Below, in pieces: positions 1-7,864 of a DNA stretch of 18,372 bases. The stretch lies in assembly GCA_003159055.1 (NCBI GenBank), contig PMLH01000492.1, positions 169-18,540 on the forward strand, read 5' to 3'. The number at the start of each line of letters is the position of its first letter. Positions within the stretch are counted from its first letter, which is position 1. The position numbers were made by a program, and so were the translations under genes. The DNA comes from Myxococcales bacterium (lineage in GTDB: Bacteria; Myxococcota; Polyangia; Fen-1088). The notes below the pieces were generated by a model. The model was not told the DNA's origin and ran no database searches. It saw only the letters and a program-made list of their open reading frames with translations.

Positions 1-1
1 C

Positions 2-979
2 GACAACATCAACCTCGAGCTTGGCCAGCTGGGCAAGGAAATCAACAGCATTTCGATGCGCAGCAAGTTCAACGGCCAGTCGCTGCTGAGCGGGTCGCTG
101 ACCAAGGCGCAGAATCCGGATACGACTGGAGCGACTGCGTTTACCGCGTACGCCACGGGGCTCACGGAGTTGACCGCTGGAGCGGCCCTGGCGACGTCGA
201 ACCTTGAGGTGACGAGCGTCAGCGTTGATGGCGCGCAGTCGGGCCGGGGTTTCCATCTGTCGTATGACAGTACGGCCACCGGAAAGGTGACGCTGACCAT
301 GACCGACGCGACCACCTTCGGTAGCGCCAAGACGATCACGGACCAGGCTGGACACACGATGAACGTGACGCAGACCATTTCTCTGAGTGATTTGAACAAC
401 GGAGATTCGGAAATTCTCAATTTCTCAGACCTCGGAGTGAAGATCACGCTGACGAACACGACCGGCGGAATTGTTACGGCCGACGCCGCCGCCCAAGACT
501 TCACTGCTGGTAACAAGCTCTCCATCGACACGGCGGTTGCCAGCGGCACTGCGACGCTGCAGACCGGCGCAAACCAGGGTGACGAGACCGAAGTTGCTTT
601 CGTGAATACCAGCCTCGCCGGGGGAACTGGCGTGGTTCCCATGGATACGTTGGCAGCGACGCTGAACACCTTCGCGAGTGATGGCGGGGCGACGAGAGAC
701 AACGCGTCCAGCCTGATCAGCGCGCTGGACACGGCACTCGGCTCCATCTCGAGCAGCCGAGCTACGCTCGGTGCCGCCCAGAACCGCTTGCAACATACCA
801 TCGCCAACCTGGGCACGACGTCGGAAAACCTATCGGCCTCAAATAGCCGTATTCGCGACGTCGACGTGGCCACGGAGTCGTCGAACATGGCGAAGAACCA
901 GGTGCTGGAACAGGCCGGTGTGTCGGTTCTCGCGCAGGCAAACCAGCTGCCGCAGCTGGCACTCAAGCTCCTCGGCTAA
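2..979 (+). CDS. fliC: Flagellin, C-terminal part (5' end outside window)
   Basis: The open frame enters from the left edge; its first full codon is at position 2, and 325 residues are visible. The beginning (LGQLGKEINSISMRSKFNGQ) is the end of the conserved N-terminal D1 helix of flagellins. The last 85 or so residues hold the C-terminal D1/D0 hallmarks: the ALDTALGSISSSRATLGAAQ helix, then NRLQHTIANL, SRIRDVDVATE, and a terminal LALKLLG. These helices pack in the filament core. The part between them (about residues 40-235) is a variable, surface-exposed D2/D3-type domain rich in Thr, Ser, Ala and Gly, the usual place for O-linked glycans. A hairpin terminator follows, so this abundant product probably has its own transcript. 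The family call is secure; only the missing N-terminus is unknown. Confidence 0.96.
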   Translation, partial: DNINLELGQLGKEINSISMRSKFNGQSLLSGSLTKAQNPDTTGATAFTAYATGLTELTAGAALATSNLEVTSVSVDGAQSGRGFHLSYDSTATGKVTLTMTDATTFGSAKTITDQAGHTMNVTQTISLSDLNNGDSEILNFSDLGVKITLTNTTGGIVTADAAAQDFTAGNKLSIDTAVASGTATLQTGANQGDETEVAFVNTSLAGGTGVVPMDTLAATLNTFASDGGATRDNASSLISALDTALGSISSSRATLGAAQNRLQHTIANLGTTSENLSASNSRIRDVDVATESSNMAKNQVLEQAGVSVLAQANQLPQLALKLLG

Positions 980-1029
980 TAGCCGAAGTCGGTAGCTAGG
1001 GCGCCACCAGTAACCCAACCTAAGGTAAA

Positions 1030-1064
1030 GCCGCTCCGGGAAGAAGACCCCGGGGCGGCCGTTT
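1030..1064 (+). terminator. Hairpin terminator after flagellin
   Basis: An 11-bp GC-rich stem, containing one G-T pair, is formed by 1030-1040 (GCCGCTCCGGG) and 1049-1059 (CCCGGGGCGGC) around an 8-nt loop. It is preceded by AAA and followed by only a short T run (GTTT). It lies 50 nt after the flagellin stop and 38 nt before fliS. The T tract is weak, so it may let some transcription through into fliS-fliD. Confidence 0.6.
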
Positions 1065-1101
1065 CGAGAGAAAACCGAAAGACAAGCACCGAGGTAAGAG
1101 C

Positions 1102-1494
1102 ATGACGGCCGCTTCCGCATACCGCCGAATGAACGTGGGAACATCGTCCTCGTCGCAGATCATGGTCACTCTATTTCAGGCTGCGATGGGTCACATGCGC
1201 GCGTCAGCGGGGGCTCTGGAAGGCGGCGACCTCAAGCGCGGGAGCGAGCTCGCGGAGAAGGCGGCGAGCATCGTGCTTGGCCTACAGGGCACGCTGAACA
1301 AGGAAGTCGCACCGGAGTTGTGCGAAAGGCTAAGCGAGCTGTACACCTTTGTCGCGTGCCGACTGGGAATAGCGGGGGCGAGGTTTTCCGTGCGACATGT
1401 CCGGGAAGCAGAGCGGGTGTTTGCACCGATTGCCGAGGCCTTCATTCAAGTTGGCAGCAATCCATCCCCGGCGGATGCGAGCGCCGTGCGGTGA
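1102..1494 (+). CDS. fliS: Flagellin export chaperone FliS
   Basis: 130 residues, the usual FliS length. FliS binds the C-terminal helix of flagellin in the cytoplasm, stops early polymerisation and escorts it to the type III export gate. The N-terminus (AYRRMNVGTSSSSQIMVTLF) matches the family pattern of a Y/R-rich start followed by a short helix with a hydrophobic LF pair. The later helices follow: ALEGGDLKRGSELAEKAASIVLGLQGTLN, then ERLSELYTFVACRL, which corresponds to the conserved L..LY.Y...rL segment. A GAGGTAAG ribosome site lies 5-10 nt before the ATG. The gene sits between flagellin and fliD, as in many flagellar loci. Its TGA overlaps the GTG start of the next gene, suggesting translational coupling. 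Confidence 0.93.
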   Translation: MTAASAYRRMNVGTSSSSQIMVTLFQAAMGHMRASAGALEGGDLKRGSELAEKAASIVLGLQGTLNKEVAPELCERLSELYTFVACRLGIAGARFSVRHVREAERVFAPIAEAFIQVGSNPSPADASAVR

Positions 1495-1784
1495 CCCCGG
1501 CAGCGAGTCCCGATCCTGACCTGACTGCGTGCCTGCGCCGGATCGCGGCGTTGCTCGAGAAAGGCGAGGCGGTGGAAGCTGCTGCAATTGTAGAAGAAAT
1601 GAAGGCTGTCATCGCTCGCGGGCCGGCCGCGATGACCGAGAGAGAGCTGTCAGAGGCCCGGAGCGTTCTGGCCCGTTGTGGCAGCCTAGAGGAAGGACTG
1701 CGCGCCAACACCTTGGCTTCACTTCAGAGGTTGGGTGCTCTTCGCCGGTCGCGGGTGTACGGTCGCGTCCGGAAGAGGCCTTAA
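1491..1784 (+). CDS. FliT-like small flagellar chaperone (GTG start)
   Basis: 97 residues from a GTG at 1491 that shares GTGA with the fliS stop. The same frame stays open upstream inside fliS, but that part is a shadow, because fliS itself is clearly coding there. The product is short, Ala/Glu/Leu-rich and predicted all-helical (LTACLRRIAALLEKGEAVEA, ELSEARSVLARCGSLEEGLR), with a basic tail rich in Arg. Size, helical content and position between fliS and fliD fit FliT, the chaperone for the filament cap protein FliD. No strongly conserved FliT motif is visible, so the call rests mainly on position. It could also be an unrelated small helical protein of the filament operon. fliD begins 44 nt downstream with its own ribosome site. 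Confidence 0.6.
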   Translation: MTPAASPDPDLTACLRRIAALLEKGEAVEAAAIVEEMKAVIARGPAAMTERELSEARSVLARCGSLEEGLRANTLASLQRLGALRRSRVYGRVRKRP

Positions 1785-1828
1785 GGGCGCGAGAAAAAGT
1801 GCCGATATAGGGTAGGAGGCTAGTTGCG

Positions 1829-3235
1829 ATGGCCAGTTCAGTATCGTCATCGACTTCTTCGACAGCAGCGTCGACAGCAACAGCGACGGCAACGTCGTCC
1901 CTGACTTCGGCGCTGTTCCAGGCGAGCGGCATCGCGTCCGGACTGGACACCACGTCGATTGTCAATAGCCTCATTGCCGCGGACTCTGGTCCCCTGAATT
2001 CGCTGCGGCAGCGGCAGAGCGACTACCAGGTTCAGATCTCCACGCTTGGTACCCTGGCCACGCAGCTCAAGGACCTTCAGACCGCCGCCAGCAATCTTGG
2101 AAGCAACGGCGTCGTTGCGATCCAGCCAACTCAGACCTACGCCGACTTTACGGTGACCGGCTCCGCGAAGGTTGAAAGCACCTATGCGATCAGCGTTCAA
2201 CAGGTGGCGAAAGAAGCCAAGCTGCGGTCGCAGAGCTTCACCTCCGCTCAGGATGCGTCGGTTGTGCCCGACGGCAACCTGCAATTCGCGATAGATGGAA
2301 CGAATACGGTAAAGATCGACACCAAGGGAAAGACACTGGCGGATATTGCAGAATCGATAAACCAGAACATCTCGCAGCTCAACGCTTCAGTCATCTCGAC
2401 GACGTCCGGCTACTACCTGAACGTGTCACGCCGTGATACGGGGTACTCGACGACAGACGTCAATGCGTTGACCGTCGTCAGCGACCCGACGCTCCTCAAC
2501 TTCACTGTGCAACAGACGGCCAAAAATGCTGAGTTGACAATTGACGGGCTCTCGGTCGAGCGAGCCAGCAACACGATTACCGACGTGTTGCCTGGCGTGG
2601 CACTGCACCTGACGGGCGCTTCCAAGACCACGAATGATGTAACCTTCGCCGCCAACAGTACGAACACGGAAGCGGCATTGAATACCTTCGTCACGGCCTA
2701 CAACACGCTGGCTGCGACGGTACGCAGTCAACTGGTTACGGATCCAACCGTTGCGTACGGCGATACCCTGGTGGACCACTCGTCGATGTCCAGCATTCAA
2801 AGTGCCATGCAGCGAATGCTCTCCCAGATCGTTGTGCCGAGTGGCTCGGTCCGGATTCTGGCCGACCTTGGGCTGGAATTGCAGCAGGACGGAACCATCA
2901 CCCTGAATACAGCGACCCTGGACAGTGCAATTGCGAAAAATCCCGGTGCGGTGAACTCGATCTTCTCCACGGCCTCCACCGGGATATCAGATGTGGTGAA
3001 GAGCCTGGTCAAGAGTCAGACCAGCCTCGTCAATGGCACGCTGGTATCAGAGCAGAATTCACTGCAATCCCAGATTTCCGAGATGGATAGCCGGGCCACC
3101 GACATGCAAAGCTACCTCGATGCCGAGCGAGCACGGCTGGTTACGCAATTTACTGCGATGGAGCAACTCATTGCCGGTTTCACCAGTGCCGGCACCTACC
3201 TGACGCAGATTTCGAACCAGAAGAGCTCCGGGTAG
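1829..3235 (+). CDS. fliD: Flagellar filament cap protein FliD
   Basis: 468 residues. FliD (hook-associated protein 2) forms the cap at the filament tip and helps exported flagellin fold into place. The conserved N-terminal block is GIASGLDTTSIVNSLIAADS (about residues 34-53), followed by a coiled-coil stretch (LNSLRQRQSDYQVQISTLGTL). The C-terminal FliD domain includes ITLNTATLDSAIAKNPGAV and ends in another coiled coil (residues about 395-455, SEMDSRATDMQSYLDAERAR). A TAGGAGG site 11 nt before the ATG supports the start. The first 30 residues are an unusual Ser/Thr/Ala run placed before the conserved domain. The protein is at the short end for FliD, suggesting few or small extra outer domains. 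Confidence 0.95.
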   Translation: MASSVSSSTSSTAASTATATATSSLTSALFQASGIASGLDTTSIVNSLIAADSGPLNSLRQRQSDYQVQISTLGTLATQLKDLQTAASNLGSNGVVAIQPTQTYADFTVTGSAKVESTYAISVQQVAKEAKLRSQSFTSAQDASVVPDGNLQFAIDGTNTVKIDTKGKTLADIAESINQNISQLNASVISTTSGYYLNVSRRDTGYSTTDVNALTVVSDPTLLNFTVQQTAKNAELTIDGLSVERASNTITDVLPGVALHLTGASKTTNDVTFAANSTNTEAALNTFVTAYNTLAATVRSQLVTDPTVAYGDTLVDHSSMSSIQSAMQRMLSQIVVPSGSVRILADLGLELQQDGTITLNTATLDSAIAKNPGAVNSIFSTASTGISDVVKSLVKSQTSLVNGTLVSEQNSLQSQISEMDSRATDMQSYLDAERARLVTQFTAMEQLIAGFTSAGTYLTQISNQKSSG

Positions 3236-3390
3236 CCCTCTCGCACGCGTTCTGTCTCCGGAGCGCCGGATGGCCACGGAATCGCGAGACAGGTCGGCCG
3301 AGGACGAAGTCGACCAGCGCCGCGAAGAAGGCGTAGCCATGCCTAAGTTAAAGGAAATCGCGTGGGTTGCCGAGACTAGAGCGGAGGCCC

Positions 3391-5451
3391 ATGAGCAGAA
3401 GACAGGCATTCGGCGCCAGGATGCGCGCCGTGGTACCGCGGCCAGGCCGGGCGGTGGACCGACTGCAGGAGGATGGTCGGGCCGCAATGTTGAGTGGCGA
3501 CCTTCGGTTGGCGGAGAAGCTGTACCGGGAAGCGATCGGACTCGGAACCGAGAATCCCGATGTCTACAACAACCTGGCTGCGATCTGCGACCAATGTGGC
3601 GGCAAGATCGAAGAAGCGATTGAGCTCTTGGCCAGGGCGGTCGAGCTCGCTCCCAGGAGCGACGAGATTCGCACAAATCTAGTCAGGGTCCTCAAGCGAC
3701 ATATGGCGAATTGCCGCACAGACGGGCGGTACCGGGAGGCGTTGCCGTTTGCCCGCCTGAAAGCGGACCTGGTTCCGGAGTCTGCAGCCGACCGGCGCGA
3801 GCTTGGATACTGCTACGCGAAGACCGGACAGCTGACGGAAGCGGTCAAGCACTTTGCGCGTGCTATCAATCTCGACCCGAACAATGCGTGCTACTACAAC
3901 GACCTTGGCCTGGCGTGCTTCGAGCTGCAACTGCTGGCGGAGGCACAAGGTGCATTCCAAGAGGTGCTGAGGCTTCAGCCCAATTCAGGGGTGGCCTTCA
4001 CGCACCTTGGGCTCCTGGCGAATCTAGCGGGACTGTCCGGAATAGCAGTCAGCATGTTGCAGCGAGCCGTCGAGGCTGATCCCAAGCGTGCCGAGGCGCA
4101 AAACAACATGGCGCTGTTTCTGCGGGACCAGGGAGAACTGGCTGCATGTCGACATCACTACAATGAGGCGATGAGGCTTAGGCCGGATGACACCGACATC
4201 TTGTCAAGCTACTTGTTGTCGCTGAACGACGATCCTGACGCTGATCCGGCCTGGGTTGCGAGTGAGCATCGGCGATATCAGTCGCTGGTGAAGGGAACGG
4301 TACGGCCGGTGTGCGCGAGAGACTGCGATGTTGAGCGACGGCTGAGGGTTGGATATCTATCGCCGGATTTTCGGACGCACTCGGTTGCCTATTTCATCGC
4401 GCCGGTACTTCAGCACCGTCCTCGGACGGGAGCTGAGATCACGTGCTACGCGAGTGGAAACATCGAAGACGAGATGACGGCGCAGGTGAAAGCGACCGCG
4501 GACGTGTACCGGAATGTGTATGGGATGAGTGATGAGGAGCTGGCGTGTCTGATTCAGAAGGATGGGATCGACATTCTGGTAGAGCTGTCCGGGCATACCA
4601 ACAAGAATCGGCTGTGCATGCTGGCGAATCGGGTTGCTCCTATACAGGCGACGTACTTGGGCTATCCGAATACCACGGGCCTCGCGGAAATGGACTACAG
4701 GATGACCGACGACATTGCGGATCCTGTTGGCGTGACCGATGCGTGGCATACGGAGAAGCTGGTTCGAATCGCGGGAGGATTTCTGGCCTACCGACCGCCC
4801 TCCCATGGAGCCGCGCTGCCTGTGGAACCCATGCCAGCGGAGAAGACCGGCCGCCTGACCTTCGGCAGCTTCAATAATCTAGCCAAGATCAATGATCTTG
4901 TCTTGGACACATGGGCGGCAATATTGGCCGAGGTGCCCGATTGTGATCTGCTCTTGAAGGCAAGAGGACTGCGAAGCGACAAGGTCCAGGCGCGGATCTC
5001 TGCCGCACTGGCGGCTCGTGGGGTGGACAGTCAACGGGTTCGGTTGCTCGGGCATGAGCATTCGGCTGTGGCACATCTGTCCTTGTACAATCAAATGGAT
5101 CTCGCTTTGGACACGTTCCCGTACAACGGCACGACGACGACCTGTGAAGCCTTGTGGATGGGCACTCCGGTCGTGACCTTGGAAGGCAGGAGTCATGCGG
5201 GGAGGGTGGGGGCAAGCCTGCTGCAGCGGACGGGGCTTGGTGAGCTGGTCGCCCCAGACCGGGAAACGTACATCAAGACGGCGGTCGCAGTGGCGCGCGA
5301 TCGTGACCGGCTTGCCCGGTTGCGGTTGGGGCTGCGGGAACGGTTCGCACAATCGCCTGTGATGGACGCGGCTCGGCTGGCGGGCGAGATGGAAGCTGCA
5401 TATCGGCAGATGTGGCGGTCCTACTGCGCATCGGCAGGGAGGACCCAATGA
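3391..5451 (+). CDS. TPR-SPINDLY family O-linked GlcNAc transferase (GT41-like)
   Basis: 686 residues from the ATG at 3391 (GGAGG 3 nt upstream). TTG at 3367 and ATG at 3421 are other possible starts; ATG 3487 would cut the first TPR. About six to seven TPR repeats fill residues 22-275, for example ELGYCYAKTGQLTEAVKHFA and DLGLACFELQLLAEAQGAFQ. The catalytic half has the marks of OGT/SPINDLY enzymes: LRVGYLSPDFRTHSVAYF from residue 318 (His330), ELSGHT with His402, APIQATYLGYPNTTG, FGSFNNLAKIND with Lys499 (matching the UDP-contacting Lys of human OGT by eye), and LDTFPYNGTTTT with Asp574. The enzyme should move a sugar from a UDP donor to Ser/Thr of proteins in the cytoplasm. Placed after fliD and coupled by ATGA to a second glycosyltransferase, it is the best candidate for flagellin O-glycosylation. 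The acceptor is inferred. Confidence 0.9.
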   Translation: MSRRQAFGARMRAVVPRPGRAVDRLQEDGRAAMLSGDLRLAEKLYREAIGLGTENPDVYNNLAAICDQCGGKIEEAIELLARAVELAPRSDEIRTNLVRVLKRHMANCRTDGRYREALPFARLKADLVPESAADRRELGYCYAKTGQLTEAVKHFARAINLDPNNACYYNDLGLACFELQLLAEAQGAFQEVLRLQPNSGVAFTHLGLLANLAGLSGIAVSMLQRAVEADPKRAEAQNNMALFLRDQGELAACRHHYNEAMRLRPDDTDILSSYLLSLNDDPDADPAWVASEHRRYQSLVKGTVRPVCARDCDVERRLRVGYLSPDFRTHSVAYFIAPVLQHRPRTGAEITCYASGNIEDEMTAQVKATADVYRNVYGMSDEELACLIQKDGIDILVELSGHTNKNRLCMLANRVAPIQATYLGYPNTTGLAEMDYRMTDDIADPVGVTDAWHTEKLVRIAGGFLAYRPPSHGAALPVEPMPAEKTGRLTFGSFNNLAKINDLVLDTWAAILAEVPDCDLLLKARGLRSDKVQARISAALAARGVDSQRVRLLGHEHSAVAHLSLYNQMDLALDTFPYNGTTTTCEALWMGTPVVTLEGRSHAGRVGASLLQRTGLGELVAPDRETYIKTAVAVARDRDRLARLRLGLRERFAQSPVMDAARLAGEMEAAYRQMWRSYCASAGRTQ

Positions 5452-7298
5452 CTGCCAAACTACATCGCCGAGCCACATTTGACGATCTTGCTGTGCTGTA
5501 TGTCCACCATACCAAGCCGGACTACATTGTCCCGCCTCGGTATTCGCGGCAGCAGGTCACCGCAGGCCCCTTTATGGGCAATGCCGGCCCGACTGAAGAC
5601 AAGGGCAGCTTTTCGGCAACTTTGGCGACGGCACGCGGTGAGTACGACTTGGCCGCAGCCTTGCAGACGCTGCGATACCCTTTCAGCCCAGACGTCGTGC
5701 TGGTTCGCGCGGACGCCACGGGCTGCAATTTGCCCCGCAATCTGGCCTCCGTGCCCGGCACCAAAGTGTTGATGGTCGGAGACACCCAGCATCTTGCGCG
5801 GCCTCTCCATCGGATGGTTTCGTATGCGTTGTCAGAGCCGTACGATATCGTGCTGTCGTCGCACAATCGTCAGCACTTGCACTTCTTCATCGAGGCCGGC
5901 GTGCGCAACGTCAGGTGGCTGCCCAACATGGATGCGGATTGTCCAACCAGTTCGTTACCGCCGCAGGCAGAGCGTGCCGCCAGCGTAGTTGTCGCCGGCC
6001 AGATCGGCCGATTCCACCCAGCGCGGATGCGCCTTGTGGAGCAATTGCGGCGGCGGTCCATGCCGATCAACCATCAGATGGCGACGCCAGCTGTTCTTGC
6101 GAAGCTCTACGGCGAGAGCGTCGCCGCACTCAATTGCTCCTTGAACGGCGACCTCAACCTACGGATTGCCGAGGTGCTGTCCGCTGGCGGATGTCTGGTC
6201 ACCGACCGGCTGCGACCGCAGAGCGGTCTTGATCTTCTTTACGAGGACCGCCGCGACTTGTACACCTTCGCCGATGAGGATGAGGCTGGCGACACCATCG
6301 AGCATCTCCTCGGCCATCCTGAGGATGCCTTGGCCACTGCTCGTCGGGGGTGGACCAAGCAGACGGGCGAATTCGGCTTCGCCGCCCAGTGCCGCAGACT
6401 ATTTCGCCTTTTCACCCACGACGAGACCGATCCCCTGTTCGACCTGCGACGCGAGCCGCGCTGCCTGCCGCGCGAAACCAAGACCAGCGTCGCGCTGGCC
6501 GAGCGCATCGCCATCTATGAGCACTGCCAAGAGCTGAATCGCCAGCGTGCGAGTATCCGCATCGGGCTCGAAGCCAACATCGATCCAAGCGTGGTCACGG
6601 ATCTCTCCGACCTGAACCATGCTCATTTGGTGTTGGTCGAGGGACCAACCGCCACACTGCTGCGTGCGAGCCCCGTCTTTCCCGACCTTTGCGGCGTGCT
6701 TTCGATTGTCGACCGCGCCGAATTTGTCCGTCTCTCTCATGACATCCTGCTGCAGGTCGGAGCCACCACAACGAAAGCGGCTGGCGACGAGTCCCGTCAG
6801 CAAGATAGCGAGACGGTGCTCGATTCGGATCCGTATCGAGCAGAAGGAGCCGCCATCGAAGTCTTGCTGGCGAACAACCAAAGAGACGAGGCGCGGCGTC
6901 GGTTGGAGGCCTACGTGGCGGGCACGCCTGATTCGGCTGAGGCACACAACGACCTGGCAGTGGTGCGACAGATGGACGGCGATCTCGTTGGCGCGTTGGA
7001 GGCGATCGAGCGGGCGGTGTCCCTTTCACCAGGCAAGGCAGCTCTGCATCGAAATCGCGCTTCCATCCATCTGGTCGCCGGTGCCCTGGTGGATGCCCTG
7101 CGCGCGATAGAGGTCGCCATGACGCTTAAGCCAAACGACGCCGAGACCTTGCTCGTGGCCGGAGACATCAGCGTGGCGCTTCGGCGCGTGGACGACGCAC
7201 GCATCTTCTACGCGAAGGCAGGGGCAATCTCTCCTCGCTTCGCGAGCGAGGCCTTCGCTCGGTCCCAGCTGGTATCGGACGCGGCGGGACGGACCTGA
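5448..7298 (+). CDS. CgeB-like glycosyltransferase with C-terminal TPR repeats
   Basis: 616 residues, starting at ATG 5448 within ATGA of the preceding stop, with GGGAGG about 5 nt upstream. The first 325 residues resemble CgeB-type GT4/GT-B transferases: an N-lobe with VVLVRADATGCNLPRNLAS and KVLMVGDTQH, then the nucleotide-sugar lobe with NGDLNLRIAEVLSAGGCLVT, LYTFADEDEAGDTIEHLL and a closing RGWTKQTGEFGFAAQCRRLF. Residues 330-465 are not recognised. Residues 468-605 are three to four TPR-like repeats, such as NDLAVVRQMDGDLVGALEAI and NRASIHLVAGALVDALRAIE. The gene order and overlap with the SPINDLY enzyme suggest that the two act on the same acceptor, this one adding a later sugar or using its TPRs to grip flagellin. 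Donor and acceptor are unknown. Confidence 0.75.
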   Translation: MTAKLHRRATFDDLAVLYVHHTKPDYIVPPRYSRQQVTAGPFMGNAGPTEDKGSFSATLATARGEYDLAAALQTLRYPFSPDVVLVRADATGCNLPRNLASVPGTKVLMVGDTQHLARPLHRMVSYALSEPYDIVLSSHNRQHLHFFIEAGVRNVRWLPNMDADCPTSSLPPQAERAASVVVAGQIGRFHPARMRLVEQLRRRSMPINHQMATPAVLAKLYGESVAALNCSLNGDLNLRIAEVLSAGGCLVTDRLRPQSGLDLLYEDRRDLYTFADEDEAGDTIEHLLGHPEDALATARRGWTKQTGEFGFAAQCRRLFRLFTHDETDPLFDLRREPRCLPRETKTSVALAERIAIYEHCQELNRQRASIRIGLEANIDPSVVTDLSDLNHAHLVLVEGPTATLLRASPVFPDLCGVLSIVDRAEFVRLSHDILLQVGATTTKAAGDESRQQDSETVLDSDPYRAEGAAIEVLLANNQRDEARRRLEAYVAGTPDSAEAHNDLAVVRQMDGDLVGALEAIERAVSLSPGKAALHRNRASIHLVAGALVDALRAIEVAMTLKPNDAETLLVAGDISVALRRVDDARIFYAKAGAISPRFASEAFARSQLVSDAAGRT

Positions 7299-7316
7299 CG
7301 AGACTTTCCCACGCAG

Positions 7317-7856
7317 TCAGATACCTTCGACAGGAAAGGCGCCTAGGCCGTCATCACGAGGCGACACGATGGGCGTGGCTATCGGCCACGCAATAGCCAG
7401 GCGCGGGTCATTCCAATGAATTCCACGTGCGGAGGTCGGCTGGTACGCAGATGACATCTGGTAGAAGACCGCGCTCGCGTCCTCCAGGGTCTGGAAGCCG
7501 TGGGCGAATCCCTCGGGCACGTACATCATGGTGTGCTCGGAGGACCGGAGCTCGGCAGCAAACGTGCGGCCAAGCGTGGGTGAATTCGCGCGCAAGTCGA
7601 CGATGACGTCCCACACGACCCCCTGGATGCACGTGACCAGCTTGGCTTCGCCATGGGGCGCGGCCTGGAAATGCAGGCCGCGTAGGGTTCCCCGGTGTTG
7701 GTTGAAGGACAGGTTACATTGGACCACGCGGCCATCCAGCCCGTGGGCGCGGAAGGTCTCTTCGCAAAAGGTCCGTGCGAAGAATCCACGGGCGTCGTGC
7801 GACGGTTGGGGAACGATGACGAAAGCTCCGGGTAGTGGCGTGGGTTCGAAACGCAT
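7317..7856 (-). CDS. rfbC: dTDP-4-dehydrorhamnose 3,5-epimerase-like (RmlC family)
   Basis: 179 residues from ATG at 7856, the normal length for RmlC, a cupin enzyme that epimerises NDP-4-keto-6-deoxyhexoses at C3 and/or C5. The frame extends upstream, but that part overlaps the preceding gene. Family motifs are present: GTLRGLHFQ with His62, KLV with Lys72, VPEGFAHGFQ with His119, FYQ with Tyr132, and SPRDD with Asp168. By eye these cover the known RmlC catalytic and substrate-binding residues. It lies 8 nt after the C-methyltransferase stop and is the last gene of the rfbF-rfbG operon, so its likely substrate is a CDP-linked, perhaps C-methylated, 4-keto sugar rather than dTDP-rhamnose intermediates. 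It ends 18 nt from the oppositely oriented CgeB-like gene. Confidence 0.88.
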   Translation of the reverse strand: MRFEPTPLPGAFVIVPQPSHDARGFFARTFCEETFRAHGLDGRVVQCNLSFNQHRGTLRGLHFQAAPHGEAKLVTCIQGVVWDVIVDLRANSPTLGRTFAAELRSSEHTMMYVPEGFAHGFQTLEDASAVFYQMSSAYQPTSARGIHWNDPRLAIAWPIATPIVSPRDDGLGAFPVEGI

Positions 7857-7864
7857 GCCCAGGC

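Noticed and set aside
3257..3270. Short hairpin TCCGG-AGCG-CCGGA after fliD as a terminator
   Set aside because: Only 5 bp with no T run after it; it may affect read-through but does not support a terminator call.
3269..3286. Sigma-54-like GG-N10-GC spacing before the SPINDLY gene
   Set aside because: The surrounding bases differ from consensus at several places in both halves, unlike the better site at 11035-11051.
3270..3623. 117-codon plus-strand frame starting between fliD and the SPINDLY gene
   Set aside because: Most of it overlaps the TPR region in another frame and its translation turns Gly/Arg/Pro-rich there. The charged first 50 residues look odd but match nothing I recognise.
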